From: Amoebophrya sp. A120
Lineage: Eukaryota > Sar > Dinophyceae > Syndiniales > Amoebophryaceae
Direction: 5' to 3'
Length of the DNA: 64,000 bases
Assembly (NCBI GenBank): GCA_905178155.1
Contig: CAJINV010000001.1
Span: 2,964,265-3,028,264, forward strand
Shown piece by piece: positions 21,601 through 32,173 of the stretch. Positions within the stretch are counted from its first letter, which is position 1; each line of letters starts with the position of its first letter. The translations under genes and the position numbers were made by a program. Below the pieces are notes generated by a model, which did not search any database, was not told the origin of the DNA, and saw only the letters and a list, made by a program, of their open reading frames with translations.

Positions 21601-24135
21601 TTTCGCCTTTTTCGACGTTGTCACATCATACGAATCTGCTATCACTGCTTCTGCCGGGCCACTGTCTTGATCAGCCGCGTTCCTACTTGTACGGCCGTCA
21701 TAAAACTCTGGCCCGCGCATCCGGAAAAACGCATAGAAGATGAGGCGCAGGTTTCGGCAAACCAAGGAGGTCAGGGTTTTGGTCAGCAATTCTTTCGTGG
21801 TCGCGGATTCAAGGTCTACTTGAAGGTTATCTGTGGCGATCTGCGTCAAATCTGAGGCAGAGGCTTCCGGCGAACCGCACTCGGTCTCGATCAGCAATGT
21901 CGTCAACAGATCAAACAACGCCGCGTTCTCGGCGAACTCGTCCTCTAAAAACCCCAATTCCAGCAGCATCTGGCATGCGCGCCGTTTCTCCCCGACAAAA
22001 ATGTTGTCCGTCAGTGCGACTTTGCAGAGCGAGTGGACTTCCTTGCGGAATGCCTTGGCCTCGGGGAGAAAGAGCTTCTTTGCTCCCCTGCTACGTGTCG
22101 GGGAGGACGAACCGGCTGGAGTGACGTCCGGAGAGGTTGTAGTCGCGGCGACTGCAGCATTTCCATCTCCCGCCTCCTCGATTTCTTCCTTGAGAATCGC
22201 TAGATTGTCCAGCATCGGGCGGACCAGCAGCCGTAAGATCTGCAACCGTAACTCGAGCAATTCCGTCTGCGGCGTCCAGATTTCGTTGTTCATCAGTACG
22301 CGCACGTGTTGGGCCAGATCCTGTGGCTCGACGACCGTGTCCAGCTCGGAATGCTGATGCACGAGTTGCCAATGCAGCAAGAGAAACTGCAGGCTCACCA
22401 TCCGTCCCTCCATTTTCCGCTCCTTAGCGACGGGATCCTCGATAACAGCGAGGCACAAGTTGGCGACAGTGTTGCGCAGCTTTATCCCGCCCGCAGTTGT
22501 CGGGGAGAGTGAAGGAACTGTTGCGTCGGGGTCGTCTGAAACTACAGGTGCGGGGGCCGAGGCAGTCGCAGTTTTGGCCGAAGTTCCTTGTTGTGCGGAG
22601 AAAATTTTGCATATTTCGGAAATGAACTTCAGGCGCCGTGCTTCCCTTTCCGCCGGATCTTCCTCGTCTTTACCACCTACTTTTGAACCCCGCGACGACG
22701 TTGCGCCGCCACCGCCGGAAGTTCCTGGTTGCAAGAATGCTGCAAAAGCCGCCCCAACGCCACTTCGTCCTGAAGGTGTTGCGAGTTTCGCCTCGGTCGC
22801 TGCGTCCGTTTTATTCGCAGACGACGACGAAGATCGCTCAGTGCCTGTCTTAGGCGGCGCCAGCAGTTTCTCCGCTTCCCAGAGTAGCTGCTGTTCTGGC
22901 GGAATTTTGGTTTGCGTCGCCGCGTTAACCAAAACTGGTCTGGCCTGCAGCCGCTGCTTTAAGACTGCGTTCTCCTCTCGCAGCAGTTCCACTTGCTGCC
23001 GCAAATCTTCGTTTTCCATGCTGATCCGCTGCAAAACGCCCTCTTCAAATTTGGATGACGGCGAAACCCGCACGGCGCCAGCTTCGCAGTTCTCGTGCGT
23101 GTTTTTAGAAGGGTCGTAGTCCTCTCTCGGCGGTGGGATGTCAACATCATCTTCAGGAGTGGCTCTCTTTGGTCCGTCGCCAGGATCGTGATCTAAGACA
23201 GGGCTGGCGATTTTGTCTACGTCTATCGTGTGCTGTTCCGTTTCGACAAAAGGACTCGGTGTACCTTTGGTATCGTCATCGACAGCTGGTGCAGAGGATC
23301 GCTTCACTAATTTCTCCTCCGGTCGTTCTCCTACATTCGTAGGTTCCACAGGTTCACGTCCACCACCTTCTGCAAGGGTATGCGAGACCTCCGCAAGCTC
23401 CGCTTTCCTTCCAGAGCCGCCGATAATCGGTCTAGGTGAAGACGAGGAGGACGAACCTTTTGCCGCCGAGGGCGAACTGGGAACTACAGGATGCACCACC
23501 CCCGACGTGGACTCGGCCGTCGAGGTACTCGTGCCGGCCTGCTTGGAACCGCTGGCCTTCGAGGTTCTCGTGCTGGTCACTGCGTCCTCGTCGTCTTCCA
23601 ATGCAGTTGTGAGATCGACAGGCACGGCTCCTGCACCTGCTCCACCAGGCTGGCCAAGGGCTGGGTCTACTTCTCCCTGTTCCAGAGGCTGTTGATGATC
23701 AAGATCATCTTCTACAAGAACTGCACTTGTTAGACCATCTTCTGGCCGCTCGTCCACCTGAGCTACTGGAACTTCTCGGGGACTAGCTTGTTCCTCGTCA
23801 GCGTCGACCTCGACTCCTTCGTCGGCCGACTCCGACTCGTTCTTCACCGCTGTGTACTGTGGCGATGAGGGTTCATCTTGTCCGGAATTGTCTTCATCTG
23901 CCCTCGCCGAATTGCGGTTGCCTTCTCCATCAACTTCAACATCTTGCGCTGGTGCTGGCGGGTCAAGGTCATCAACATCAACCGCTGTTCCTGCTGCATC
24001 TTCATCTCGCAGTTCTCCGCCCGCAGCTGCCGTTGGGTCCTCGTCGTCCCGAGCCTCAGGACTCGCGGGGGCGGACTCCATTGATCCAACTTGTAAATGC
24101 GAAGTGGATAGTACGATAACAAGAACGAGTGGCAC
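18613..24135 (-). CDS. Very large acidic/helical-repeat protein with four introners
   Basis: Exons: 24135 to about 21285; about 21111-20702; 20434-20387; 20145-19933; 19691-19140; 18969-18613. The first intron is approximate (donor GTAAAA at 21284, acceptor near 21112 or 21142). The last is GT-AG (18970-19139). Three of the four elements, each marking an exon end, belong to introner families A, A and B; deleting each with one flank copy keeps frame, giving joins VLESSLEI, ADLLTESL and FLLALHEL. Residues 1-360 are acidic and Ser/Pro/Ala-rich, apparently disordered. A short leucine-zipper-like coiled coil (LRQQVELLREENAVLKQRL) follows near residue 370. From about residue 575 onwards the chain is mostly amphipathic helices, suggestive of ARM/HEAT-type repeats. 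An Asp/Glu run lies near 18760. No family is named and a scaffold role is inferred. Confidence 0.75.
19697..19932 (-). mobile_element. Introner, family A (236 bp)
   Basis: It begins TATGGGGCTCTCAAACGTTA, and its right end is the inverted complement (AGTTGAGAATGTAAC then TTTGAGAACACCATA). The flanks are perfect CAGGT repeats at 19692-19696 and 19933-19937. GATTTGTCATGC lies just inside the left end and GCATTGCAAAT inside the right. Removing it plus one repeat joins exons of the large helical gene in frame (EVPADLLTESL). Confidence 0.93.
20151..20386 (-). mobile_element. Introner, family A (236 bp)
   Basis: It begins TATGGCGTTCTCAAACGTTA and ends with the inverted form TTGAGAACGCCATA. The flanks are perfect GCTCT repeats at 20146-20150 and 20387-20391. 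It is very similar over its whole length to the copy 450 bases away in the same gene, with equal length and orientation. Removal gives the in-frame join WPVLESSLEIVR. Confidence 0.94.
20440..20701 (-). mobile_element. Introner, family B (262 bp)
   Basis: Ends TATCAACTGTAAAAATGTCT on the left and, inverted, TATCAAATGTAAAAATGTCT on the right, both continuing GGGTCTGGAA. The flanks are perfect CGCGA repeats at 20435-20439 and 20702-20706. Removal gives the in-frame join EPFLLALHELKL. It has the same length as the family B copy at 6552. It lies 48 bases from a family A copy, leaving an exon of only 48 bases between them. Confidence 0.93.
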
Positions 24136-24934
24136 CCACTGTATGTAGTGCTTCTATCAGTAGTCGACGATAAACCTAAAGCACACTACACGTAGTGAGA
24201 AAAAGTATGGTCGTGTGGAAAACTGGGCAGCGGCCTTTCTTCAAGCAAGGGCAAGCCGGCGGTACACATACAAGTACTTCAACTTGTTCATCTTTTCCTT
24301 TTAGTACGATCACGAACTGGACGCTTTCATCGCTCAAGAGCCACAACCACAGGGAAGCGCAAAGCAGTTGTGCGCCAGGTCGTGATACGCGATCACGTGC
24401 TCGGTTGTTGTAGATCCTGCATCCCGCCAAAGCCGAACGACGCAACACACATCCATGAAAAGCAAAGCAACACCATTTCTTTGACCTTAGTGCTTCGTCT
24501 TCAAAACGAAAACCACGAGGAATCAATGGCGCAGGCCTCGAAGAGCCTTTTGCAGGCCTCATGATGAGCTGATTCACTTTGCGAGTGTGAAGGGTATCAT
24601 TCATCCTCCTGGGGAGTGGTAACATTTGAGATATTTAGCCGTTAAGCAATACGTAGATTAACGTGCCATGCATGTTGTGCAAAAAAAGGCAAAATGTCAA
24701 CATGAGTATGAGATTAAGACCACTAGTGCAAGGGCAAATTCTTCAGGGCCGGGACTTGTTAATGGGTCGTGCGCCACTTCCGCAATCCCCCAACTGTTTT
24801 TCTCTTCTACTACTGATAGATTGAGTACTTACCACGAAACATATCATCATCATCATCATCTCCCGCCAGCAGGGCTCAACTGACGCTGTCAAGTGCAACT
24901 CAAAACGCCGACCACAGAGCAGCCTCTTTGTGGT
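24136..24934. other. Intergenic, no supported gene, one CAT microsatellite
   Basis: An open frame at 24176-24625 (minus) has an unconvincing, Cys/Arg-rich composition and no domain. A short CAT-repeat tract lies at about 24844-24860. Nothing else is recognisable between the large helical gene and ALG14. Confidence 0.5.
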
Positions 24935-26107
24935 CTACAACAACGTGCCAGCGTACTCCAGTTTCGCGAAAGTCCTCTGCCACCAGGGAGTCGCTTTTTC
25001 CACGTCCCGTTTTACAAAGGTGGATCCGACTTTTCTCGTCGCCAAATTCATCCACTGCACGATGAAACGGTCGCACACGGGCCGCAAAATCCTCCCCGTG
25101 AGGGATATCGACTGCGTCCGCGCGAACGACTCCACGAAAATCAAGCGCAAGTGTATGGCGTTCTCAAACGTTACATTCTTAACTGTTACATGATTTGTCA
25201 TGCGAAACTACCATGAGCCACCAGACGATCAAGCTACGTCGCATAACAAATTCCCGAAGGGCTAAACAGCGCCTAAATCTGTGCCAAATTTGTGATGCGA
25301 GAGCTGTAAGCTTGTCCCTTTCACTGCTGCGGTTCTTGCATGACAAATCCATGTAACAGTTGAGAATGTAACAGTTGAGAACGCCATAAAGTGCTGCTGC
25401 TGAGTCGCCTTACTATTTGCGGTCGCTCCTTTACAGTTGTGCAACCCGAGCATTTCGAAGAACAAGGCAGAGAAAACCACGGGAATGCAAACTCCAGGTC
25501 CGTTAACGAGTAAGAGGTGAGATTGGCGAAACACTGGAACCTTATACCATAACCAGAGGCATTGAAGACTGCTGGCAAAGGTGTTCCACGCACTGCTCAC
25601 CCAACCCTCGCCGACTTGCCGACTGCGCCGGATGCGGTACAGGTGCACGAGCTTTTTAGTGGTCGACGTGGGATCAGCATTTATTTGCTGTTCATCTACT
25701 TCAGGTTTATCTTTGCGTTTGCCGTCTATTCCCTTATTATTTCCCCTTTCGTTTATTCCATCCTGCACCACGGTAAATCCGTGGCGAGTGAGCAGTTTGA
25801 CGCAATACGGGTCGGAGCTTGTGGCGATGAAATGGAACTGAAACAGTGTGGGGTCGAAGCCGTCCACCAGCTGCAGTAGCTCCGATGTGTGCCCCCCACT
25901 GCCCAGCACCGCGACGCAATCGACTTTGTCCTTCCCGCCGGATTTTGCGCGGTTAGTTTTCGATGGTGGGAGGGGAATGCGGCCGATTTTGCAGACGCGA
26001 CGGAGGAAAAAACGACTGACGCGCAGCAGGAAAAGAAGCAGAGTGATCAGTAGCGCCGTGGCAACCGCCTTCAATTCCGTCTCGTACGAAGAGAGGTAAG
26101 ACGACAT
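24935..26107 (-). CDS. ALG14: ALG14, UDP-GlcNAc transferase membrane-anchor subunit
   Basis: The exons 26107-25389 and 25148-24935 make 311 codons (310 residues) when the introner and one CACTT copy are removed. ALG14 anchors catalytic ALG13 to the cytosolic face of the ER. Together they add the second GlcNAc to dolichol-PP-GlcNAc in N-glycan synthesis. Visible hallmarks are an N-terminal membrane helix (AVATALLITLLLFLLRV), the nucleotide-sugar loop VAVLGSGGHTSELLQL, HFIATSSDPYC, YRIRRSRQVGEGWVSS, LLLVNGPGVCIP, and after the introner FVESFART and CDRFIVQW. The family motif before FVESFA is intact only if the element is removed precisely (QQQHLRLIFVESFA). An insert of about 30 polar residues separates the SDPYC and YRIRRSR blocks. 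No ALG13 partner is in the window. The family call is firm. Confidence 0.95.
25154..25388 (-). mobile_element. Introner, family A (235 bp), inside ALG14
   Basis: It begins TATGGCGTTCTCAAACGTTA and ends AGTTGAGAACGCCATA. The flanks are perfect AAGTG repeats at 25149-25153 and 25389-25393. GATTTGTCATGC lies inside the left end and GCATGACAAAT inside the right. Both ALG14 frames run into stops inside it. Its precise deletion joins two conserved ALG14 blocks, making this the best functional test of the splice rule. Confidence 0.96.
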
Positions 26108-28373
26108 TGTTCTTTCGTATAATGCGATTTTCGTATTTTATTTTCTACGTTTTCAACCTGTTGCGATTGCCTCGAAAATACACGCGGTTGGACCACTGAC
26201 TTCCTGCTGTGAATTTTCTCCTCCAACGTTTAGGTAGTTTACTGAAGGAATGCCGACTATCATAAAGGTAAGTAGGCAATAGCACGTTAAAAAATGTGGA
26301 GCGTTGGTTGCTGGTGGAAACCAAAAGAGTAAGAGCACGAAAGAGATACATAGAAAATTGGTAGTGAAAAACTTGTGGGAGTGTGGACAACGATCAAGAA
26401 GCCATATATTTCGTCGTGTTTGCGTTTGATGTTCTTGATCTTCGCAACAACTGCAGATTGCGTTAGCGTTCTACTTGAACAACTACAACGACCTGTTTCG
26501 TGACAGTCTCCCCTTCGTTTTTGAAAAAGTCCGTGAACCTGAACAGGAAGATACTAGATTGAACAAAACCACTCAGGTGAAAGTAAAGTTGTTTTCTTGA
26601 AGTGAAGTTCATCTAGAGCAGCGGACACAGTGGATGAAAGCTGTTTCAAACCTCCACCAACGTCCATTTTTATTCTCTATCGAATAGTTTTAGAAACGGA
26701 TACTGGTATCGTAAGCATAAGGCTCTCCAATTCCATACAATCCAACAGTATCCTCACATAAACGGAATCAGATAGAAGAGTGAAGCCTGAAGCAAACTGT
26801 TTCGTTTGTATTTTTGCAGTCAGAAGTCATTTTCTATTTTCGCCCCTGGTAGTGGGGCGGGATTGCAACCAGCTACGTTTCGGAATTCTTAATACCGCAA
26901 AATTTCTATTCCTTCTAAATTGACGTAGTGAGTAGTAACTGTTGATTCAAACAAAGGTAAAGGTTCATTAAGGATAATTTTCAACATTGACATTCTGATT
27001 TTCATATACTTACAGCAAAGTATTCAACAAGATAGCACTGGTAGAAAAGTTCAACAGCAACAACATCGAAATCGGTACTGACTGAGACTCCGCAAGAAAT
27101 TTAGGGATAACAGTACAAGAATGAGCTTCTGCTTACTCGCCGTCCTGTTATCCTACTTCTCTTCAACTCGCCGTTCTGTCAGCCCGACACTGCATCTGCT
27201 TGAAGATGAAGGAAATATCCAGCGCCTACAGCTAAAGTGAAATAAAATAAACACTCATCATCACCTCCATTTTCACAAGATGACAGCACCGTCAATCTGC
27301 TCAATGCTTATTCTGTTTCTGTCAGCTAGTACAACTATGTAGTTTACTAGCTTTCGAAGACTGGCTGCTACAGGTGCTTCTGCTGGGCACGGTTGCAGCA
27401 CCAGCCTTCATCCATCAAACTTAGAATTTTCATTTCCGCGAGGAAGCAGCTATTGCTTCTCGCACGAAAATATTTTTTTCTTTTCCAGCTTGTATTTCTG
27501 TCTGTTTTCGTCGATAAGCTTTCAGTACAACAACGAGCTTTCATCATCCTCTACTATTCGGACTGGCTACGCAACCCCCTGCTGCGACAACGATTTTTCA
27601 TGTCGTGTAGCACGTTTTGATTCCGAAAAATAACCAATATTTCTCATGATTAACGTTAGTGCCAGGAAGCAATCCACAGCGACTCTACATTGTTCCTTTA
27701 TTCTTAAAAGGCGAGCGACGTCAACATCCAGATATACCTTTCTCACAACGTCAACATCATTGTTGAGGAGCTGCAGCTGCTTAGCATGTATCAAGATCAA
27801 CCACACTGGAACCACCTCGTTCCTGCGGCTTTAGTTTCTTTCTTCCGCCGGAAAAGCGTTTTCGTATCGCGACGACTAAGAGAGACGACGAGATACAAAC
27901 ACGACAAATCTTGCAAAACATGTGATGGAGGTGGAATAAGAGCGAAACGGAAACAGAAAACGAGATAAACGTAGTCAACAAATTGTAGAAGTACTAATAG
28001 ATTTTTTTTGTAGTTGTATTTCACGGTAAACTTTTTAACTACGACATCATTCGAAACAAATTGTACGTATCTCGGTAGTACGACGGTTCACCTTCTGCTT
28101 CTGCTCGAGCGCAGCAGGAATTCTGCCACCCTGCAGGTAGAAGAGTGATCCGCCATCTCCGAGGCAAAATTGACCAGTGCAAGACGGGTAGTACTAGTGG
28201 TTTTTCCAAAGATTAGTAGGGAAAGAGAATGGCGGAAAATCAAATTTTCCATATTTTCACACGCAATATTGGAATAAATCGCCAATGAATCATGAGGCGC
28301 CTATATCACATTTGAAAGAAATTCACATCAAAATTTAAATCTATATCGTGTAGAAGTTTTCCGTTTTCCACCA
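26108..28373. other. Gene-poor AT-rich gap
   Basis: About 2.3 kb between ALG14 and the N/Q/G-rich gene. Open frames on both strands are short, Phe/Leu/Lys-rich and without domain features. No inverted ends, tandem repeats or RNA gene could be recognised. It may contain the promoter and 5' untranslated region of ALG14, which reads away to the left. Confidence 0.55.
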
Positions 28374-31367
28374 TCATGCCATGCAGGGGGGTAGACTGCC
28401 GAAGCTCGCGGATCTCGCAGGCGGTGTGCTGGTTGCGCGCCTGGGACTCGCAGAATGAGGATGGAGCTCGTTGTTCGTCCTGAGACCAGCCGTGAAGCTG
28501 ACTGACGAAACATTTTCGTTACCTGCTCCTGCTCCCTCGGATGCTGTACTAAGAACAGAGGAGTTAATATTTGCATTCGAGCTCGATGCGAACGCGTTGT
28601 CGTTTAACGGCGGAATCACGGCATTAGTCGGGTTCAGCGGATTCGTAAACAGAGGGATTAACGGTTGCGGCGCAGCCGGGGGCGGCGCCGCGGCACAGAC
28701 AGACGGCTGCTGCTCGAGCTGCTGGCGCTGCGAAATCAGCTGGCGGACGAGGTCATGGCTGTTGACCTCGGACCCGGAGAGTTGCCCAAGAGTTTCCGCC
28801 CAGCAGACCGAGGGGGCCGTGGACGTCGTGGTGTTAATACCCTGGTTTGTCTGTTGCTGATGCTGGTGTTCCACTGCGTTGTACATGTTGTTGTGGGCTG
28901 CAGATTGCTGGTGCCCGTTGGAAGTAGACACCAGTCCTGATCCAGCTCCGCCATTATTGAAGTTCAACTGCAGAGAAGGACAGTGCGAAAGAGGATTTTG
29001 GTTTGACGCTGTTCCGACGAAGGATTGGCTCGTCTCCATAGGAAGCGGAACGAGTTGCTGGGTCGCTGTCGTGCAGCTGGTCGTGTTAGAAATTACGCAA
29101 TTATTGTTTCCGGAACTCGCACAGGTGTCGGCCGAGACAGAGCTCAGCAAATCGCCGCCAGTTGTACTCAGTAGATGATGGGCACAACCATTCAGGTTCT
29201 GTTGCAGGATTTGTGCCGTTTGTTGTTGTTCCTGCTGGCCATTCGTTCCAGTCGTGGCACCAGCCGCCCCGACAAGCTGCAGATTCGTGGTCAAGGGCGG
29301 CATACTGGCCGCAAAGCTCGCGAGCTCCTGCAGCTGCTGCTGCGAAAGCTGCTGGGGTTGCTCTGCGTGGGGGGTACTGGCTCCCGTATTGCCCAACCCT
29401 AATGCCGTGCTGATCGTGTTGTTCGCCTGAAGCTGCTGCTGCTGCTGCTGCTCGGAAGCGGAGTTATTCGGTGTTTGCATGATGCTGTTCGCCAAAAGAG
29501 TTGTCGACGCCGGCGCCGGTTGGTTGCTGCCCGCAAGAATGCTACAGCTCGCGGTGTTCGTGGTCGTCGAAGCTGCGCAGGTTGTGGTTCCAGAAGTTGC
29601 ACCGATGCCAGTGGTGCTCGATCGTTGCAGAATTTGTTGCAAGGACGTCAAATCAATAACGTTGGTAGTTCCATCCATGCCGTTCGAAGAATTATTGCTG
29701 GACGTCGTCGTGTGAAACATCAGATCCTGTCCCAGCTGGCTTTGGTTGAAAGTCCTGTGGTTTGTTGTCCCGTTATTTGTCGTGGTGAAAAGCTGTAACC
29801 CTTGGCCTCCACCGCCTTGGTCTAGCTCGATTAACTGCTGTTGCACAGCAAGCAGCTGATCTCCTTGCACGATAGCTGGCGAAGAGTGCGCATGCGCGAA
29901 TGCTGGGGATGGCACAAGAACTGCAGCTCCAGTCGAGGAAACTACCGAGTCCAAGCCGTTCATCAGGTTTGTCGCCGGTGTCGTCGCCGTGCCGAGAAGT
30001 TGCTGCTGTAAGGCGTTGGTACTGGTGGTCGTGGTCACACCAGCAGTAGTGGTGGAAAGAGCTCCTGTGGCTCCACTTAATAGCCCACCAGGTCCTCCGA
30101 TCGCTCCGGCGCTCAAAGGGCCGACTACACCAAGAAGATCGTTGCAGCTGCCCTCGTTCGCGGCCCGCACGATGTTGTTGATCGAGGTGGTCATGTTCCC
30201 GGGCGGGTAGTTGGTCTCGTTGTCCCAATTGATTCCCAAACCGACCGTGCCTGCGGTGGAGCTGCACGCAGAGAGCGATTTGCTGTCGATCAGTGTGAAG
30301 TGTTGGTCCGAGTTCATCGAGTTGGGTGTCGCCCCGGGCCAAGCCGGCGCTCCTCTTGCGCCGTTGTTCCTCCCGCCTTGCTGGCTCCCATAGCCAGACT
30401 TTTCAAAGGAACCGTGGTGACCGTAGCCGCGCTGGAAGTTGTTGTTGTAACGGCTGTTCGATGTGTGTTGATCCCGACCGCGAGCTTGATGCTGTTGACC
30501 GCTGTGGTTCATCCCGTAGTGATTGTTTCGGTTGTTGTAATAAGCAGACCCAGAAGTATTGTTCCCAATTATGCCGCGTTTTCCGTGTTGAAGCTGGTGC
30601 CCGTGGTACGGCTGCCCGTGCTGATTATAGCCGTAGTCATTGGTACTGTTGTATTGCGAAGATGAAAGGTTGTTTCGGTGGTTGGAACTGTTGCTGCCGG
30701 TTCCGCTCCCTGCATTGTTCGCAGCTCCTGTAGCGCCTCCACCCGCATTGGAAGATGCACCGCCAGCAGAAGCAGCCCCTGCAGGCGATGCGTTCATCCA
30801 TGGCTTAGCCTTGTAGATATTCTTGGAAGATGAAATACCAGTAGCGGAGGTCGTGTTGGTGTTAGCAGTGCCGAAGTTGTCGTGCTCCCCGTCGGACGGG
30901 GAGAGCGTAGTGTCAGCCCAGGAGTAGGTGTTTGGTCCTCCAGTGGTCGTTCCCTTATTTGTTCCTGATGTACTGTTAGTTGTAGCTCCTGCTGCCCCCT
31001 TGGTCGTGTTGTTCTCGTCAGCCGTGCCCGCTGCAACTCCCGCAGCAGCTGCGGCAAAAGAGTTGTTCAAATTTCCTCCCAACAGCGAGTTGTCCAGGGC
31101 ATCAGCAGCCTCCTGGTTCATCATCTTTTTCTTCAATTCGCGCGAAGTTTCTAACGACATGTAGCCTCGGCGCCGGCCGCTGCGCCCCTCGGATTTCCGG
31201 GTCTGCACAGCGCTGGTTTCGGCAGGATCGCGGTCTACAAAGCACAAAGTCTCTTCCACAGTGGGGATAGGGCTGTTCCCGAACAGAAGCGTGCTCGGCT
31301 CCTCGGAGAGAAAGCTACCTGCATTTTTTGTATTGGTTTTTTGACTTGCACCACACTCACACACCAT
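28374..31367 (-). CDS. N/Q/G/T-rich low-complexity protein, 997 residues
   Basis: A single exon with its start chosen at MVCECGASQK (31367), because the frame upstream runs into a transposon. An ordered N-terminal part includes LCFVDRDPAETSAVQ and the Arg-rich KSEGRSGRRRGY, followed by a short helix LETSRELKKKMMNQEAADAL. Residues 220-330 are rich in Tyr, Gly, Asn, Gln, His and Arg (HYGMNHSGQQHQARGRDQH, YGSQQGGRNNGARG), like RGG/prion-like RNA-binding proteins. The rest is Gln/Asn/Thr/Ser-rich, with a pure Gln run near 29440, apart from a helical segment SHDLVRQLISQRQQLEQQ. Strong disorder suggests RNA granule or transcription-coactivator behaviour, but this is inference. No catalytic domain is visible. 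Confidence 0.75.
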   Translation of the reverse strand: MVCECGASQKTNTKNAGSFLSEEPSTLLFGNSPIPTVEETLCFVDRDPAETSAVQTRKSEGRSGRRRGYMSLETSRELKKKMMNQEAADALDNSLLGGNLNNSFAAAAAGVAAGTADENNTTKGAAGATTNSTSGTNKGTTTGGPNTYSWADTTLSPSDGEHDNFGTANTNTTSATGISSSKNIYKAKPWMNASPAGAASAGGASSNAGGGATGAANNAGSGTGSNSSNHRNNLSSSQYNSTNDYGYNQHGQPYHGHQLQHGKRGIIGNNTSGSAYYNNRNNHYGMNHSGQQHQARGRDQHTSNSRYNNNFQRGYGHHGSFEKSGYGSQQGGRNNGARGAPAWPGATPNSMNSDQHFTLIDSKSLSACSSTAGTVGLGINWDNETNYPPGNMTTSINNIVRAANEGSCNDLLGVVGPLSAGAIGGPGGLLSGATGALSTTTAGVTTTTSTNALQQQLLGTATTPATNLMNGLDSVVSSTGAAVLVPSPAFAHAHSSPAIVQGDQLLAVQQQLIELDQGGGGQGLQLFTTTNNGTTNHRTFNQSQLGQDLMFHTTTSSNNSSNGMDGTTNVIDLTSLQQILQRSSTTGIGATSGTTTCAASTTTNTASCSILAGSNQPAPASTTLLANSIMQTPNNSASEQQQQQQLQANNTISTALGLGNTGASTPHAEQPQQLSQQQLQELASFAASMPPLTTNLQLVGAAGATTGTNGQQEQQQTAQILQQNLNGCAHHLLSTTGGDLLSSVSADTCASSGNNNCVISNTTSCTTATQQLVPLPMETSQSFVGTASNQNPLSHCPSLQLNFNNGGAGSGLVSTSNGHQQSAAHNNMYNAVEHQHQQQTNQGINTTTSTAPSVCWAETLGQLSGSEVNSHDLVRQLISQRQQLEQQPSVCAAAPPPAAPQPLIPLFTNPLNPTNAVIPPLNDNAFASSSNANINSSVLSTASEGAGAGNENVSSVSFTAGLRTNNELHPHSASPRRATSTPPARSASFGSLPPCMA

Positions 31368-31380
31368 GATAAAGATAAGT

Positions 31381-32123
31381 AATTTACCAAACGAAAAAAT
31401 GGGCCACAGCCAAACTTTCAAAATTTTGTTTTTCCGATTAAGATGACCAATGTGAGTTCTCGAGATGGAGCACTTCTGCCAGTGCGTATTTTCCCAGGCC
31501 GGGGCGAGGATCACGGGTTGGCGGGCCTGCAGATGGCCTCCACCTCCGACGTCGCACCACGGTAATATCGGCGACCTATTGAAGTCAAGTACTCTCCATC
31601 TGACCTGCCTGATGGCAAGACTATTGCTGGCTTCTCGGTCGGAACTCCAGGAGAGACATCTGGGCATCACTGAAGGCACCCCCCTTCACGGGGTGCTTTC
31701 AGGGGGTGCCCTTCGTTGCTGTGGCAGATTTTTCGGAAACGGCCATACCATCGGTGGAAGGGGTTTCCGAAAAATCGGCCACAGCAGCACAAGGCAGTCA
31801 ATTTCGTGGCACCCCTCTGTCCTGTGGCCGATTTTTCGGAAGTGGGCGGCTTCTGCAGGGAAAACGCCGAGAATCAGCTCGCATGGCCCCCCCGCCGGCG
31901 CAGCTTTTCCCAGCCGGGCAGCGCCATAACCCAACGCCCCGCCTGGCCGAGGGTTGCAGAGGATAGCGCAGAGCCGCTTTGGCTGCGGCCTGCCAACGAT
32001 TGCCGCCTACCGATATGCGCCTCTTCCACCGCGGGAATCCGTCGGCCCCGGGCCTGCGGGCCGGCCCGTCCGGGAAAAATTTTGAAAATTTGGCTGTGGC
32101 CCATTTTTTCGTTTGGTATAATT
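31381..32123. mobile_element. 743-bp non-coding inverted-repeat DNA transposon
   Basis: The left end reads AATTTACCAAACG, then AAAAAATGGGCCACAGCCAA. The right end is its inverted complement (TTGGCTGTGGCCCATTTTTT, then CGTTTGGTATAATT). The ends match over about 45 bases with few differences. GATAAG occurs one base outside the left end (31374-31379) and immediately outside the right end (32124-32129), a likely target-site duplication. The interior is GC-richer than its flanks and has several facing copies of GATTTTTCGGAA/TTCCGAAAAATC (about 31728-31845) that can form hairpins. It encodes no transposase. It sits between two genes, just upstream of the ATG at 31367, and is not one of the intronic elements. 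Confidence 0.85.
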
Positions 32124-32173
32124 GATAAGAATGAGTCACGTCCTCGCTTGTAGACAAACTGCATTCATCATCA

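Noticed and set aside
24176-24625. Minus-strand open frame of 149 codons
   Set aside because: Its composition is unlike neighbouring proteins, with no domain, no splice link and no homology I can recognise.
24844-24860. CAT microsatellite as a regulatory or CRISPR-like repeat
   Set aside because: A simple tandem trinucleotide run without spacers, and no CRISPR or prokaryotic context exists in the window.
31368-31679. Upstream extension of the N/Q/G-rich protein to an ATG at 31679
   Set aside because: These codons lie inside the inverted-repeat transposon and look non-coding, so the start at 31367 was preferred.
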